Of a stretch of DNA of 46,516 nucleotides, positions 33,781-42,806 are shown piece after piece (the first letter of the stretch is position 1; each line of letters opens with the position of its first letter). Both the position numbers and the translations under genes were made by a program. The notes below the pieces were generated by a model. The model was not told the DNA's origin. It did not search any database and saw only the letters and a program-made list of their open reading frames with translations. The stretch comes from an uncultured Eubacteriales bacterium. Its GTDB lineage: Bacteria; Bacillota; Clostridia; HGM11514. The stretch is from NCBI GenBank assembly GCA_902492655.1, contig CABUMF010000014.1:1-46516 (forward strand), read 5' to 3'.

Positions 33781-34878
33781 ATGAAACTTCTTATGGTTAC
33801 AATGGGGCTTGATATAGGCGGTGCCGAAACCCATATAGTTGAGCTTGCCCGTGAGCTGAAACGCAGGGGACACGATGTAATAGTTGCTTCAAACGGAGGC
33901 GGATATGTTCCCGAGCTTGAAAGCAACGGCATAAAGCATTACAAGGTTCCGCTTCATACAAAAAATCCGATTTGTGTAATTAAATCTCAAAATCTGCTTA
34001 AAAAAATTCTGATTGAAGAAAAGATTGAGCTGGTTCATGCCCACGCAAGAATCCCGGCGTTTATCGCGGGGAGGATTTGCAGAAAAATGAAAATCCCCTT
34101 TGTAACAACGGCGCATTGGGTATTTTCAACCGCCTTCGGCTTAAAGTACATTACCGATTGGGGACAAAAAACGGTTGCCGTAAGCGAAGATATAAAAAAG
34201 TATCTTATGGACAACTACAAAATTCCCGAAGCCGATATTACCGTTACGATAAACGGTATTGATACCGAAAAGTTTTCGGATTCCATTCCGTATGACGATA
34301 TAAAGAAGGAGCTTTGTCTTAAGGACGATGCTTTCAGAATAGTTCATGTGAGCCGAATTGATGAATCGAGAGAGGCAGTGGCATTTATATTGGTAAAAAT
34401 CATGCCTGAAATCAAAAGGATTATTCCGAATGCGGAGCTTGTCATAGTCGGTGCCGGGAATAAGTTTTCGGAGCTTAAAGAGAAGGCTTTGGGAAATCCC
34501 GATATTCACCTTGCCGGTGCGAGAACAGATATAAACAAATTTGTTTCCTCCGCCGACCTTTTTGTGGGAGTGAGCCGCGCCGCACTTGAAGCAATGGCGG
34601 CAGGAAAGGTTGCAATAATCGCAGGGAACGAAGGGGAGATAGGGTTATTTACTCCGGAGAAGCTTTCGGATGCGGTTTCGGGCAATTTCTGTTGCCGAGG
34701 TCATGCGGAGCCTACTTGCGAGAGCGTGCTTTCATCAATAAAAGAGTATGCCGCACTTTCCGAAGAAGAAAAACAAAATCTTGCGGATTTTTGCAGAAAA
34801 ACGGTTTACGAAAGATACTCTGTCGGAAAAATGGCTGATGATACCGAAAAGGCATATCGTGCCGCCTTGGGGGAATAA
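33781..34878 (+). CDS. Glycosyltransferase family 4, probably cell-wall polymer synthesis
   Basis: A 365-residue retaining GT-B glycosyltransferase of family GT4. The N-terminal fold opens MKLLMVTMGLDIGGAETHI, with the GG-A-ETH loop typical of the family. The middle has TVTINGIDTEKF, the donor domain starts at FRIVHVSRIDESREAV, and the E-x7-E-like region is FVGVSRAALEAMAAGKVAI. Length is normal and there is no membrane segment, so it acts at the cytoplasmic face. csaB starts 2 bp after its stop, so the two are translationally coupled. That suggests it adds a sugar to the secondary wall polysaccharide that CsaB then pyruvylates, but the acceptor and donor are not shown by the sequence. Confidence 0.88.
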   Translation: MKLLMVTMGLDIGGAETHIVELARELKRRGHDVIVASNGGGYVPELESNGIKHYKVPLHTKNPICVIKSQNLLKKILIEEKIELVHAHARIPAFIAGRICRKMKIPFVTTAHWVFSTAFGLKYITDWGQKTVAVSEDIKKYLMDNYKIPEADITVTINGIDTEKFSDSIPYDDIKKELCLKDDAFRIVHVSRIDESREAVAFILVKIMPEIKRIIPNAELVIVGAGNKFSELKEKALGNPDIHLAGARTDINKFVSSADLFVGVSRAALEAMAAGKVAIIAGNEGEIGLFTPEKLSDAVSGNFCCRGHAEPTCESVLSSIKEYAALSEEEKQNLADFCRKTVYERYSVGKMADDTEKAYRAALGE

Positions 34879-34880
34879 CT

Positions 34881-35933
34881 ATGTATGATGTTGCTATATC
34901 CGGCTATTACGGTTTTAAAAACAGCGGCGACGAGGCTCTTCTGAAATCAATAATTGCAGATTTGAGAAGGCTTGTTCCGAACATAAAAATAGTCGTGTTT
35001 TCAAACGATCCGAGCTTCACGAAGAGGGCATATAATGTGGAGTCGGTTAACCGCATGAGCTTACGAGAGGTAATAAGGACGCTTAAGAATACAAAGCTTT
35101 TAATAAGCGGCGGGGGAAGTCTTATACAGGATGCAACCAGCACAAAATCGCTTATGTATTATCTCGGGATAATCCGCCTTGCAAAGCGTTGCGGAGCTAA
35201 GGTTATGATATATGCAAACGGCGTCGGTCCGGTAAGCGGAAGGCTTAACCGCTTGATGTCAAGGCGTACCCTTAATAAAACAGATTGCATTACACTAAGG
35301 GAAGACGATTCATTTAATGAGCTTAAAAGCATGGGCGTAAATATATCTTTGGCTGAGGTTACGGCGGATCCTGCTCTCGGTCTTTTGCCGGACGGGAGCG
35401 GGAAGGCGGAGGCAAAACGGCTGTTCGGAGAAAAAACACCTGTTGCGTTTTCTGTAAGAGAGTGGAAAACTCTCGGAGAGGGCGGCAAGGATGCAATAGA
35501 GAAGTGCATTATGAAGCTGAAGGATTGCGGATACGAGCCATTTATGCTTCCCATGCAGTATTCAAGGGATGAAAAAATATGCAGGGAGATTGCCGGAAAA
35601 ACGGGCATATCCGTACTTTCGGACGGTTATGAGGTTGAAAAGCTGCTCGGGATACTTTCGTGTTGCCCCGTGGTTGTGGGAATGAGGCTTCATGCACTGA
35701 TTTACGCAATTGCCGCAGAAAGCAGTGCGGTGGGGATTGTTTATGACCCCAAGGTAAGGGGCTTTATGAAATCTGCCGGACTTTCTGCCATGACCGATGT
35801 GGAAGACTTAACCTGCGACGGGCTTTTTGAGCAGATAATGTCATCAATAGAGGAAAAACCCGATATTGACCTTCCCGAAATGCGCCGCAGGGCATTCAAA
35901 AATGCACAAAAAGCAGTAGAATTTCTGAAATAG
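34881..35933 (+). CDS. csaB: Polysaccharide pyruvyl transferase CsaB
   Basis: CsaB transfers pyruvate from phosphoenolpyruvate to the secondary cell-wall polysaccharide. The ketal made is the ligand of SLH domains. The 350-residue protein begins VAISGYYGFKNSGDEALL, the hallmark of the family, and continues with KLLISGGGSLIQDATS, MIYANGVGPVSGRLNR and the C-terminal GMRLHALIYAIAAESSAVGI with its conserved Arg and His. It follows the glycosyltransferase by 2 bp. It gives a direct functional link to the SLH-anchored beta-helix protein coded at 21206-26419. The gene's 3' end overlaps the convergent ylbJ-like gene by 38 bp. Confidence 0.93.
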   Translation: MYDVAISGYYGFKNSGDEALLKSIIADLRRLVPNIKIVVFSNDPSFTKRAYNVESVNRMSLREVIRTLKNTKLLISGGGSLIQDATSTKSLMYYLGIIRLAKRCGAKVMIYANGVGPVSGRLNRLMSRRTLNKTDCITLREDDSFNELKSMGVNISLAEVTADPALGLLPDGSGKAEAKRLFGEKTPVAFSVREWKTLGEGGKDAIEKCIMKLKDCGYEPFMLPMQYSRDEKICREIAGKTGISVLSDGYEVEKLLGILSCCPVVVGMRLHALIYAIAAESSAVGIVYDPKVRGFMKSAGLSAMTDVEDLTCDGLFEQIMSSIEEKPDIDLPEMRRRAFKNAQKAVEFLK

Positions 35934-36783
35934 CAAATGAGAGCATACCTTGAAGGAGTTTTCCAAAAAGGTATGTTTTTTTGTGCCTTATAACGGAAAA
36001 GCTTTGAGCGTGAACACACATTCCTCCCCAACCCAGGGATGCGGATATGAGCGACAGCTTAAGCGAGCTGTTTTTGACCGTTGAAAAGATTTTGCAGGCA
36101 TTTGTCATTTCGGAAAACATATATATGCTTTTTCCCAAAATCGTTTCGGAATTTACAAAGGACATGAGCATTCCGAAAAAAATTATATATCCGCAGACGA
36201 ATGATATATCCGATACGCTTGAGCATACCGATTCCGTAAAAAGCTTCGGGGCACTGTACCTTTCATATTTGGGATTATACTCTTTTGAAGGCGAGTATGT
36301 TTTGCCAAAAGAAAGAATAATGCCGACAGCAATTGCCGACAAAACATGAACCGACAAAAGAAAAATGCCCTGTTTTGAGCTGTGGAGCATTCCTGCGCCT
36401 ACACTTCCTGTTATAAAAATAGGGCCGGCATTGTTGCAAAACGCAGTCAGCCTTTTAAACTCGTCATCGCACATAAGCTCTTTTTCATAAAGACTTTTTG
36501 CGATTTTTGCGCCTGTGGGATAGCCTGAAAGAAAGCCCAGAACAACCGCAGACGCACAAGCGGACGGAAGCTTGAAAAGCTTGGCAAACGGCTTTCCGAA
36601 GCGTGTGAAAAAGCGTGTTGCGGCTCCGCTTGAAATCAGCATACGGTTTAGTACAAAAAGCGGAAAAAGTGAGGGTATCACAATTTTTAGGCACATTTGT
36701 ACTGCTGAATACGCCCCTCCCATCGGCCCCTCGGGGCGCAGTATTACGGAAATCATTAAAATTGCGATTGACAGCATAAGCAT
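35896..36783 (-). CDS. ylbJ: YlbJ-like sporulation membrane protein (nucleoside recognition Gate domain)
   Basis: A 295-residue, polytopic membrane protein, with six to eight hydrophobic segments. CLKIVIPSLFPLFVLNRML and VVLGFLSGYPTGAKIAKSLY are typical of the Gate-domain family of YlbJ, a protein needed at the engulfment stage of sporulation. FCNNAGPIFITGSVGAGML is the matching conserved block. It is shorter than Bacillus YlbJ (about 400), but many clostridial members are near 300. Its last residues are coded within the end of csaB, and the csaB terminator hairpin is inside its coding sequence. The start ATG at 36783 is the first of several; M3 is an alternative. Confidence 0.8.
   Translation of the reverse strand: MLMLSIAILMISVILRPEGPMGGAYSAVQMCLKIVIPSLFPLFVLNRMLISSGAATRFFTRFGKPFAKLFKLPSACASAVVLGFLSGYPTGAKIAKSLYEKELMCDDEFKRLTAFCNNAGPIFITGSVGAGMLHSSKQGIFLLSVHVLSAIAVGIILSFGKTYSPSKEYNPKYERYSAPKLFTESVCSSVSDISFVCGYIIFFGMLMSFVNSETILGKSIYMFSEMTNACKIFSTVKNSSLKLSLISASLGWGGMCVHAQSFSVIRHKKTYLFGKLLQGMLSFAISEILLLFVHF
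35944..35982 (+). terminator. csaB terminator, lying inside the convergent ylbJ-like gene
   Basis: CATACCTT (35944-35951) pairs with AAGGTATG (35968-35975), followed by seven T. It begins 10 bp after the csaB stop but is still within the coding region of the opposing gene. Confidence 0.75.
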
Positions 36784-36851
36784 AGATTATCACCAACTAA
36801 TTATATTCATGTAAAAGCCCGTTATTGCATAATTTTATAAAGGTGATGTTT

Positions 36852-37079
36852 ATGAACGTTTCGGACGAGATTAAATGCGCTTCCGTTCAGATTCTCGGCA
36901 CTGCGCAGTTTACGGTTTCAAACTATAAGGGAATAATTGAATATACAGATACAATGATAAGAATAAATACGGAGGACTTTGTGGTAAGCATAGCAGGTAG
37001 CGATTTTGAAATAAGGTACATAAGCGATGAAGAGGTGTGCGCATCGGGTAAAATAGACAGCGTTGAATTTATCCATTGA
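36852..37079 (+). CDS. yqfC: Sporulation protein YqfC
   Basis: A 75-residue protein of the YqfC/YabP family, made in the mother cell under sigma-E in Bacillus. The fold is all beta: VQILGTAQFTVSNYKGI, then IRINTEDFVVSIAGSDFEI and the end GKIDSVEFIH, which matches the family's usual C-terminus. AAAGGTG lies 6 bp before ATG 36852; start codons further upstream would overlap this site. yqfD starts 16 bp downstream. It is always found next to yqfD, which it precedes here too. Confidence 0.85.
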   Translation: MNVSDEIKCASVQILGTAQFTVSNYKGIIEYTDTMIRINTEDFVVSIAGSDFEIRYISDEEVCASGKIDSVEFIH

Positions 37080-37095
37080 TTTTGGCGGTGATTGT

Positions 37096-38298
37096 TTGAT
37101 TCTTAATCTTTATTACAGCATTTGCGGATTTGCCGAGCTGAGGACGGAAAGCGGTGTTCCCGAAAAATTCATAAATGCCTGCACAAAAGGCGGTATTTTT
37201 ATTTGGGATGTTAAAAAGGAAGGGGACAACATACGGTTTTCCGCCTCCGCAAAATCCTTGGACAGTATTTTTGAAATAGCCGAGAAAAGCGGATGCGGCT
37301 TGGAAATAATATGCCGCCACGGGCTGAAATATTTTATGCTCGGTTTCAAAAAAAGATATGCTCTCATGATTGGATTTTTGATTTTTTCAGCATTTCTGCT
37401 TTTTGCAAGCTCGCTTGTATGGAAAATTGAAATTGACGGCTGCGAGCAGACAAAGCGTTCGGATATAATAAAGATATTAAACGAAAACGGCGTTAAAAAA
37501 CTCGCTTTCAAAAGAAATATTGATACCAAAAGCATTTCGAGGAAAATTGTTTGCGGCATAAGGGGAGTTTCCTGGACGGGAACAGAGCTTAAGGGCGGTG
37601 TGCTGAAAATACAAATCAAGGAACGGAGGGAAATTCCGTACATTGTCGATGACGAAACGCCTTATGATATTGTTGCCGCAAAGGACGGCGTCATAACCGA
37701 AATGAGGATAAGAAACGGAGAAAAGCTAAAGGATGTCGGTTCAAAAGTTTACGCCGGGGAAATAATAGTATCGGCGCTTGTAGAAAAGGACGGTGAATAT
37801 GAGCTGCCAAATCCCTATACGGTACATTCCTTCGGGGAGGTAATTGCCAAAACCTGGTACGAGTTCGACATAAATCAGCCGTTGTTTTCGGAAAAAATAT
37901 CGTATTCGGGGGCAAAAATGATACGAAATCGCATAAAAATTTCAAAATTTCCGATAAATTTGTATTTTAGGGGTAGCATTTTGTATGCAGAATATGATAA
38001 AATAGTAAGGAGCAGAGGAAGGTTTTTGAAATTTGAAACCGAAACTCTATATGAAAAGCAAATATCAAGAACGGATTTGACGGTTCAGCAGGCTGTGGAC
38101 GAGGCGGTTTACAAAGCTTCAAAGCTTTTGCCAAAGGAGGCTCTGTCGGCAGAGTGCGTCGGTTCGGACTACACGGTAGAAAACAACAGTCTTAATGTGC
38201 ATATTGTGTTTGAGTGTACGGAAAATATTGCCATAGAGCAAAGATATACGGAACGGAGAGAAAATATTAATGACGATGACAATTCCGGAAATAGCTAA
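37096..38298 (+). CDS. yqfD: Sporulation protein YqfD
   Basis: A 400-residue sporulation membrane protein. The N-terminal region has VPEKFINACTKGGIFIWDV, typical of YqfD, followed by one membrane span near residue 95 (LMIGFLIFSAFLLFASSLVW). The extracytoplasmic part starts KIEIDGCEQTKRSDIIKIL, a POTRA-like fold, and continues with AAKDGVITEMRIRNGE. TTG 37096 is chosen as the start because GGCGGTGA lies about 5 bp upstream; an in-frame TTG at 37063 would overlap yqfC. The 3' end overlaps phoH by 29 bp. Confidence 0.85.
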   Translation: MILNLYYSICGFAELRTESGVPEKFINACTKGGIFIWDVKKEGDNIRFSASAKSLDSIFEIAEKSGCGLEIICRHGLKYFMLGFKKRYALMIGFLIFSAFLLFASSLVWKIEIDGCEQTKRSDIIKILNENGVKKLAFKRNIDTKSISRKIVCGIRGVSWTGTELKGGVLKIQIKERREIPYIVDDETPYDIVAAKDGVITEMRIRNGEKLKDVGSKVYAGEIIVSALVEKDGEYELPNPYTVHSFGEVIAKTWYEFDINQPLFSEKISYSGAKMIRNRIKISKFPINLYFRGSILYAEYDKIVRSRGRFLKFETETLYEKQISRTDLTVQQAVDEAVYKASKLLPKEALSAECVGSDYTVENNSLNVHIVFECTENIAIEQRYTERRENINDDDNSGNS

Positions 38299-39235
38299 TT
38301 TGGAGGCTGCCGCAAGCGTTTTCGGCAGCTTTGACGGAAATCTTAAAATCCTGGAAAAGGGCTACGGTGTTACGGTTTCAAACCGTGACGGCGAGATAAA
38401 AATATCGGGAGAAGAGGATGCCGTCAAAAAGTGTGCGGGGGTTCTTAAGGGGCTTTTTGAGCTTGCAGACAGCGGAGAAGTGATTGACGAGCAAAAGGTC
38501 AGATATTTTATGTCGATGGACGGTACGGTGGACGATGCCGTTTCCCTCGGTAACGATATTCTGTGCCTCACAGCGAGGGGAAAACCTCTTAAGCCTAAGA
38601 CAATCGGTCAGAAAAAATATATTGAAAGCATTGAAAACAATACGGTCGTTTTGGGCGTAGGTCCTGCCGGAACGGGAAAAACATATCTTGCGGTTGCTAT
38701 GGCGGTAAAGGCATTCAGGAGCCGTGAGGTAAGCCGAATAATACTGACGCGCCCTGCGGTTGAAGCGGGAGAAAAGCTTGGCTTTTTGCCGGGAGATTTG
38801 CAAAATAAGGTTGACCCGTATCTTCGCCCTCTTTATGATGCACTTTACGAAATGCTGGGAACGGAAAACTATCAGAAGTATGTGGAGCGGGGATCTATTG
38901 AGATTGCTCCCCTTGCATACATGAGGGGAAGAACTCTGGATGACAGCTTCATCATTCTGGATGAGGCGCAGAACACCACTCCCGAGCAGATGAAGATGTT
39001 TCTTACAAGAATAGGTTTCGGCTCAAAGGCGGTAATTACGGGAGATATTACGCAGATTGACCTTCCGGGCGGTGTGCGCTCGGGACTTAAAGAGGCGATG
39101 AGGGTTCTTGATAACATCGAGGGAATAGGAATCAACAAGTTTTCAGATCGTGATGTTGTGCGCCATCCGCTTGTCATGAAGATAATCAAGGCTTACGAAA
39201 AATACGAAAACGATAAGGAACGCAAAAGGAGGTAG
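38270..39235 (+). CDS. phoH: PhoH-family ATPase
   Basis: A 321-residue PhoH-like protein: a short N-terminal KH-like part and a C-terminal RNA-helicase-type ATPase domain. Walker A is GVGPAGTGKTYLAVAMAV (about residue 128) and Walker B is DSFIILDEAQNTTPEQMKMF. TRPAVEAGEKLGFLPGDL and VITGDITQIDLPGGVRSGL are the other family blocks. CGGAGAG lies 9 bp before ATG 38270. It overlaps the end of yqfD and precedes pgpH by 6 bp. In many bacteria phoH and ybeY lie together and act in RNA metabolism. Confidence 0.94.
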   Translation: MTMTIPEIANLEAAASVFGSFDGNLKILEKGYGVTVSNRDGEIKISGEEDAVKKCAGVLKGLFELADSGEVIDEQKVRYFMSMDGTVDDAVSLGNDILCLTARGKPLKPKTIGQKKYIESIENNTVVLGVGPAGTGKTYLAVAMAVKAFRSREVSRIILTRPAVEAGEKLGFLPGDLQNKVDPYLRPLYDALYEMLGTENYQKYVERGSIEIAPLAYMRGRTLDDSFIILDEAQNTTPEQMKMFLTRIGFGSKAVITGDITQIDLPGGVRSGLKEAMRVLDNIEGIGINKFSDRDVVRHPLVMKIIKAYEKYENDKERKRR

Positions 39236-39241
39236 AAAGCG

Positions 39242-41224
39242 ATGCGAAAAAAGATTTTAAACCCGACATTGGGAATTATCTTGATTTTGCTTACGCTTTT
39301 TGTTACCGTAAAAAGCTATATACCTGATAATTTTGATGTAAAAATCGGCGATATTTGCCCCGAGGATATATTTGCAACCGGCGAAATAGTTGACGAGGTT
39401 TCCACCGAAAAGCTGCGTCAGCAGGCAAAGGAGCTTGTTCAGCCGAGCTATAAAATCGACAGCGCAAAAACCGCCCAAAGTCAAAGCAATGCCGAAAAAG
39501 TACTTTCGGACTTAAGAGATAACAAAGAAATCAGCATTGAAATAAGCCCTGAGGACAAGGTGGTTGTTTCGGCTTTGGATGACGAAAGCTTTGCAAAGCT
39601 GGTATCTTCGGTTAAAAAGGCGATAGAAATTATTATGAGCGAGGCTGTCACAGAGGAAAATATAGAAAAAAAGGCGGAAACCGCGGCATCCGAGCTTAAG
39701 AAGCTGGGCGTAGGGGAAGGCGTGTCCGATGTTGCTTCTGCCGTTGTTTCCGGCTGTATAACCGTAAATACAACCATTGACGAGGAAAGCTATGAGGCGG
39801 CAAAAAAGGATGCGGCATTAAAGGTTGAACCGGTTGTTTACAGAAAAGGCGCAAAGATAATAGGCAAGGGAGAGGTTATTGAAGAAAAACACTATAAAAT
39901 GATGGCTCAGCTTGGCTTTATCAAGGAAAAAACTCCCATGAATATAATAAGTCATATTGGAAGAGCCGTTCTTTCTTTGCTTTTGCTTTCGCTTCTTTTT
40001 GTGTATATATTCAAAAAGAAAAAGAAGTTTTGGTACGGCGATTTCGGCGCATTTTGCTTTGTACTTATCGTTCAGATGCTGGTAATCCTGCTTTTTGTAA
40101 CCGAAGGAGATTGGCCTGTCTACATTGCTCCGCTCATTATAGTGCCGATTTCTTTGACGCTTATGTTTGATTCCCGGACAGCGATTATTGCCAACATCGT
40201 AACTTGCTTTATTGCGGCGATTGTACTTGATACCGGTATTGATTTTATCATTTCTACGGTTGTTACCGGAACCGCCGTTTCGTTCATACTTTCAAAAACG
40301 GTCAGCAGAAGCAAGGTTGTCTATTCATCCTTGATTGCCGCGGCTTTAAGCGGTGTTACGGTAATTCTTTACAGCATAGGAACAAACGCATCCCTCAGAC
40401 CTGCCGCGCAGAACAGCTTATTCTCGGTGGGCGGAATAATGATCGGTTGCGTAATTTCAATAGGTATAATTCCTGCGGTGGAAACAATATTCGGTATTCT
40501 TACGCAGTTTCGGCTTGCAGAATATGTAAATTTTGACAATGCGCTTTTAAAACGCATGATTATGGAGGCTCCGGGCACTTATCATCACAGTCTTATGGTT
40601 GGTAACCTTGCCGAAAATGCCGCAGATGCGATTGGGGTTAATCCCTTGCTTTGCCGTGCGGGAGCGTATTTTCACGATGTGGGAAAGCTTATGTCACCCC
40701 AAATGTTCAAGGAAAACCAATACAGTGAAAATCCACATGACTTTATGTCACCTACAGAAAGCGCAAACTGTATTTTGTCTCATCCTTTGGATGGCGTCAA
40801 GCTTGCAAGGGAGGCAAAGCTTCCTACAAGGCTTATTGATTTTATATATCAGCATCACGGCACAACTGCAACGGCATACTTTTATCACAAAGCAAAGGAA
40901 TCGGACGAGAATGTCGATATAAACGATTTCAGATATAAATGCGTAAAGCCACAATCTAAGGAAGTTGCCATTGTTATGCTTGCGGACACCGTTGAGGCGG
41001 CAATGAGATCGGCTCCCGATTTCACTTCGGATGAAATGGAAAACTTTATTGCGGAGCTTATAAAGCGTAAGGCGGATGACGGTCAGTTTGACGAGTGCGA
41101 TCTGTCATTTAAGGATTTGTGCACTGTAAGAAAATCCTTTGTAAGTACACTTAAGGGCTATTTTCATAAACGCATTGCATATCCCGGTCAGGGCGGAGGA
41201 AAGTATAAAAATGACGAAGCTTAA
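39242..41224 (+). CDS. pgpH: PgpH-type c-di-AMP phosphodiesterase (7TM-7TMR with HD domain)
   Basis: A 660-residue membrane protein of the 7TM-HD family (YqfF/PgpH), which degrades cyclic di-AMP. An N-terminal span (about 10-27) leads to an extracytoplasmic 7TMR-HDED domain (about 30-230). Six to seven membrane spans (about 238-435) follow, and then a cytoplasmic HD domain. The HD metal sites are visible as GTYHHSLMVGNLAENAA, CRAGAYFHDVGKL, ILSHPLDGVKLAR and IYQHHGTTATAYFYHKA. All key His and Asp residues are present, so it is probably active. It is 6 bp after phoH and overlaps ybeY by 14 bp. Confidence 0.93.
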   Translation: MRKKILNPTLGIILILLTLFVTVKSYIPDNFDVKIGDICPEDIFATGEIVDEVSTEKLRQQAKELVQPSYKIDSAKTAQSQSNAEKVLSDLRDNKEISIEISPEDKVVVSALDDESFAKLVSSVKKAIEIIMSEAVTEENIEKKAETAASELKKLGVGEGVSDVASAVVSGCITVNTTIDEESYEAAKKDAALKVEPVVYRKGAKIIGKGEVIEEKHYKMMAQLGFIKEKTPMNIISHIGRAVLSLLLLSLLFVYIFKKKKKFWYGDFGAFCFVLIVQMLVILLFVTEGDWPVYIAPLIIVPISLTLMFDSRTAIIANIVTCFIAAIVLDTGIDFIISTVVTGTAVSFILSKTVSRSKVVYSSLIAAALSGVTVILYSIGTNASLRPAAQNSLFSVGGIMIGCVISIGIIPAVETIFGILTQFRLAEYVNFDNALLKRMIMEAPGTYHHSLMVGNLAENAADAIGVNPLLCRAGAYFHDVGKLMSPQMFKENQYSENPHDFMSPTESANCILSHPLDGVKLAREAKLPTRLIDFIYQHHGTTATAYFYHKAKESDENVDINDFRYKCVKPQSKEVAIVMLADTVEAAMRSAPDFTSDEMENFIAELIKRKADDGQFDECDLSFKDLCTVRKSFVSTLKGYFHKRIAYPGQGGGKYKNDEA

Positions 41225-41702
41225 AATTGAGTTCAATGATGAACAAAAAGAAAGTCACGGCATAACCCTCCATTGGCTTGAAAGAGTTGTGTCAGGGTGC
41301 CTGACTTTTGAAAACATTGAATACGGCTGTGAGGTTGGAATCACATTCGTTGACGATTCTGCAATAAGAGCTATAAATAAAGAGCACAGAGGAATTGACA
41401 AAAAAACCGATGTTCTTTCCTTTCCGATGCTTGCCGATGTCAAAAATGCGGAGAAAACGGATGTTGACCCCGAAACCGGTCTTGTGTATCTGGGGGATAT
41501 TGTAATATCGGTTGAAACCGCAAAGAAGCAGGCATTGGAATACGGTCACGGGATAGAGAGGGAAATTGCTTTTCTGACCGTCCATTCAATGATGCATCTT
41601 ATGGGCTATGACCATATGGACGAGGAGGAACGCAAAATCATGCGTATTCATGAAGAGGGCGTTCTTGACGAGCTTAATATTAAACGAACGGAGATAAATT
41701 AA
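41211..41702 (+). CDS. ybeY: Endoribonuclease YbeY (rRNA maturation factor)
   Basis: A 163-residue zinc-dependent RNase involved in 16S rRNA 3' end maturation and ribosome quality control. The metal site reads HSMMHLMGYDHMDEEER, the conserved H-x3-H-x5-H pattern. KKTDVLSFPML and GDIVISVETAKKQA are further family blocks. Start ATG 41211 has GGAGGA 10 bp upstream and lies within the end of pgpH. Era begins immediately after the stop, so the two rRNA-maturation genes are coupled. Confidence 0.95.
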   Translation: MTKLKIEFNDEQKESHGITLHWLERVVSGCLTFENIEYGCEVGITFVDDSAIRAINKEHRGIDKKTDVLSFPMLADVKNAEKTDVDPETGLVYLGDIVISVETAKKQALEYGHGIEREIAFLTVHSMMHLMGYDHMDEEERKIMRIHEEGVLDELNIKRTEIN

Positions 41703-42587
41703 ATGGATAATTTCAAATCGGGTTTTGTGACGGTTGTGGGCAGACCGAATGTGGGAAAGTCTACGCTCATTAACAGCATTGTGGGGCAAAAGGTTGCGAT
41801 TGTATCGAACAAGCCTCAGACAACAAGAAACAAGATTACGGCAATTTTTGCGGACGATGAAAGCCAGATTGTATTTGTTGATACACCCGGGATTCATAAT
41901 CCCAAAAACAAGCTCGGTGCGGTTATGGTGAAATCGGCATACTCCGCACTTTCGGATATGGATGCGGTTATATTTATGGTTGACGCATCTAAGGATATTA
42001 CGGATGAGAACATTATTAAAAGGCTTAATTCCGTCAAGGCTCCGCTTATTTTGGCGATAAACAAAATTGATATAGTTCCTAAGGAAAAGCTTCTCGGCAT
42101 AATCGCAAAGTACAGCGAAATGTGCAATTTTGATGAGGTTATTCCGATAAGCGCTCAGAAAAAGGACGGAGTTAAGCTCCTTTTGGACAGCATAAAGAAG
42201 TTTTTGCCTTACGGCCCGAAGTATTATCCCGACGATATAGTTACGGACCAGCCCGAAAGACAGATTGTATCGGAAATGATTCGTGAAAAGATTTTGAGAT
42301 TTTTGCTTCAGGAGGTTCCACACGGAACGGCTGTTGAAATTACAACCATGAAAACGGAAGGCAATCTTTGCAGAATAAATGCTACGATTTATGTTGAAAA
42401 AGCCGGACACAAGATGATTATCATAGGAAAAGGCGGAGAAATGATTAAGAAAATAGGAACCTCCGCAAGAGTCGAAATTGAAAAATTTCTCGATAAAAAG
42501 GTACATCTTGAGCTATGGGTTAAGGTGAAGGACGATTGGCGAAACAACGATGTCCAGATCAAAAACTTTGGTTTTAAATCCGAATAA
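41703..42587 (+). CDS. era: GTPase Era
   Basis: Era binds the 3' end of 16S rRNA and promotes 30S assembly. The 294-residue protein has G1 GRPNVGKSTLIN, G2 region QTTRNKITAI, G3 DTPGIHNP, G4 NKID and G5 ISAQ. The C-terminal KH domain follows (GTAVEITTM, IIGKGGEMIKKIGTSARVEIEKFL). The length is normal. It starts directly after the ybeY stop codon. Confidence 0.97.
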   Translation: MDNFKSGFVTVVGRPNVGKSTLINSIVGQKVAIVSNKPQTTRNKITAIFADDESQIVFVDTPGIHNPKNKLGAVMVKSAYSALSDMDAVIFMVDASKDITDENIIKRLNSVKAPLILAINKIDIVPKEKLLGIIAKYSEMCNFDEVIPISAQKKDGVKLLLDSIKKFLPYGPKYYPDDIVTDQPERQIVSEMIREKILRFLLQEVPHGTAVEITTMKTEGNLCRINATIYVEKAGHKMIIIGKGGEMIKKIGTSARVEIEKFLDKKVHLELWVKVKDDWRNNDVQIKNFGFKSE

Positions 42588-42650
42588 AAGCATATATTAC
42601 CTTGTATTTTAAGCCCCGTACGACAAAAAATACAGTCGGAGGGGATTTAT

Positions 42651-42806
42651 GTGACAATTAAGGATATGGCATGGAGCTATTTTAATAAAAGCGGCAGTGT
42701 TGAGGCTTATTTGCTTTACAAGCAGGTGATTTTGGGAAAAGAGGTTAACGGGCTTGTATGTGAACACACGGGGAGTGGTTATAAAGGAAACGAAGGTGGG
42801 AGATAA
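42651..42806 (+). CDS. yqzL: YqzL-family small protein
   Basis: A 51-residue protein starting at GTG 42651 with GGAGGGG 6 bp upstream. It reads TIKDMAWSYFNKSGSVEAYL then LYKQVILGKE, matching the short YqzL family, which is characteristically placed between era and recO in Firmicutes. Its function is unknown. The C-terminal 17 codons overlap the start of recO in another frame (53 bp), so the two are translationally coupled. Confidence 0.85.
   Translation: MTIKDMAWSYFNKSGSVEAYLLYKQVILGKEVNGLVCEHTGSGYKGNEGGR

Noticed and set aside
41586..42506. 306-codon open frame on the minus strand opposite era
   Set aside because: A shadow of the conserved era gene with low-complexity composition and no start signal.
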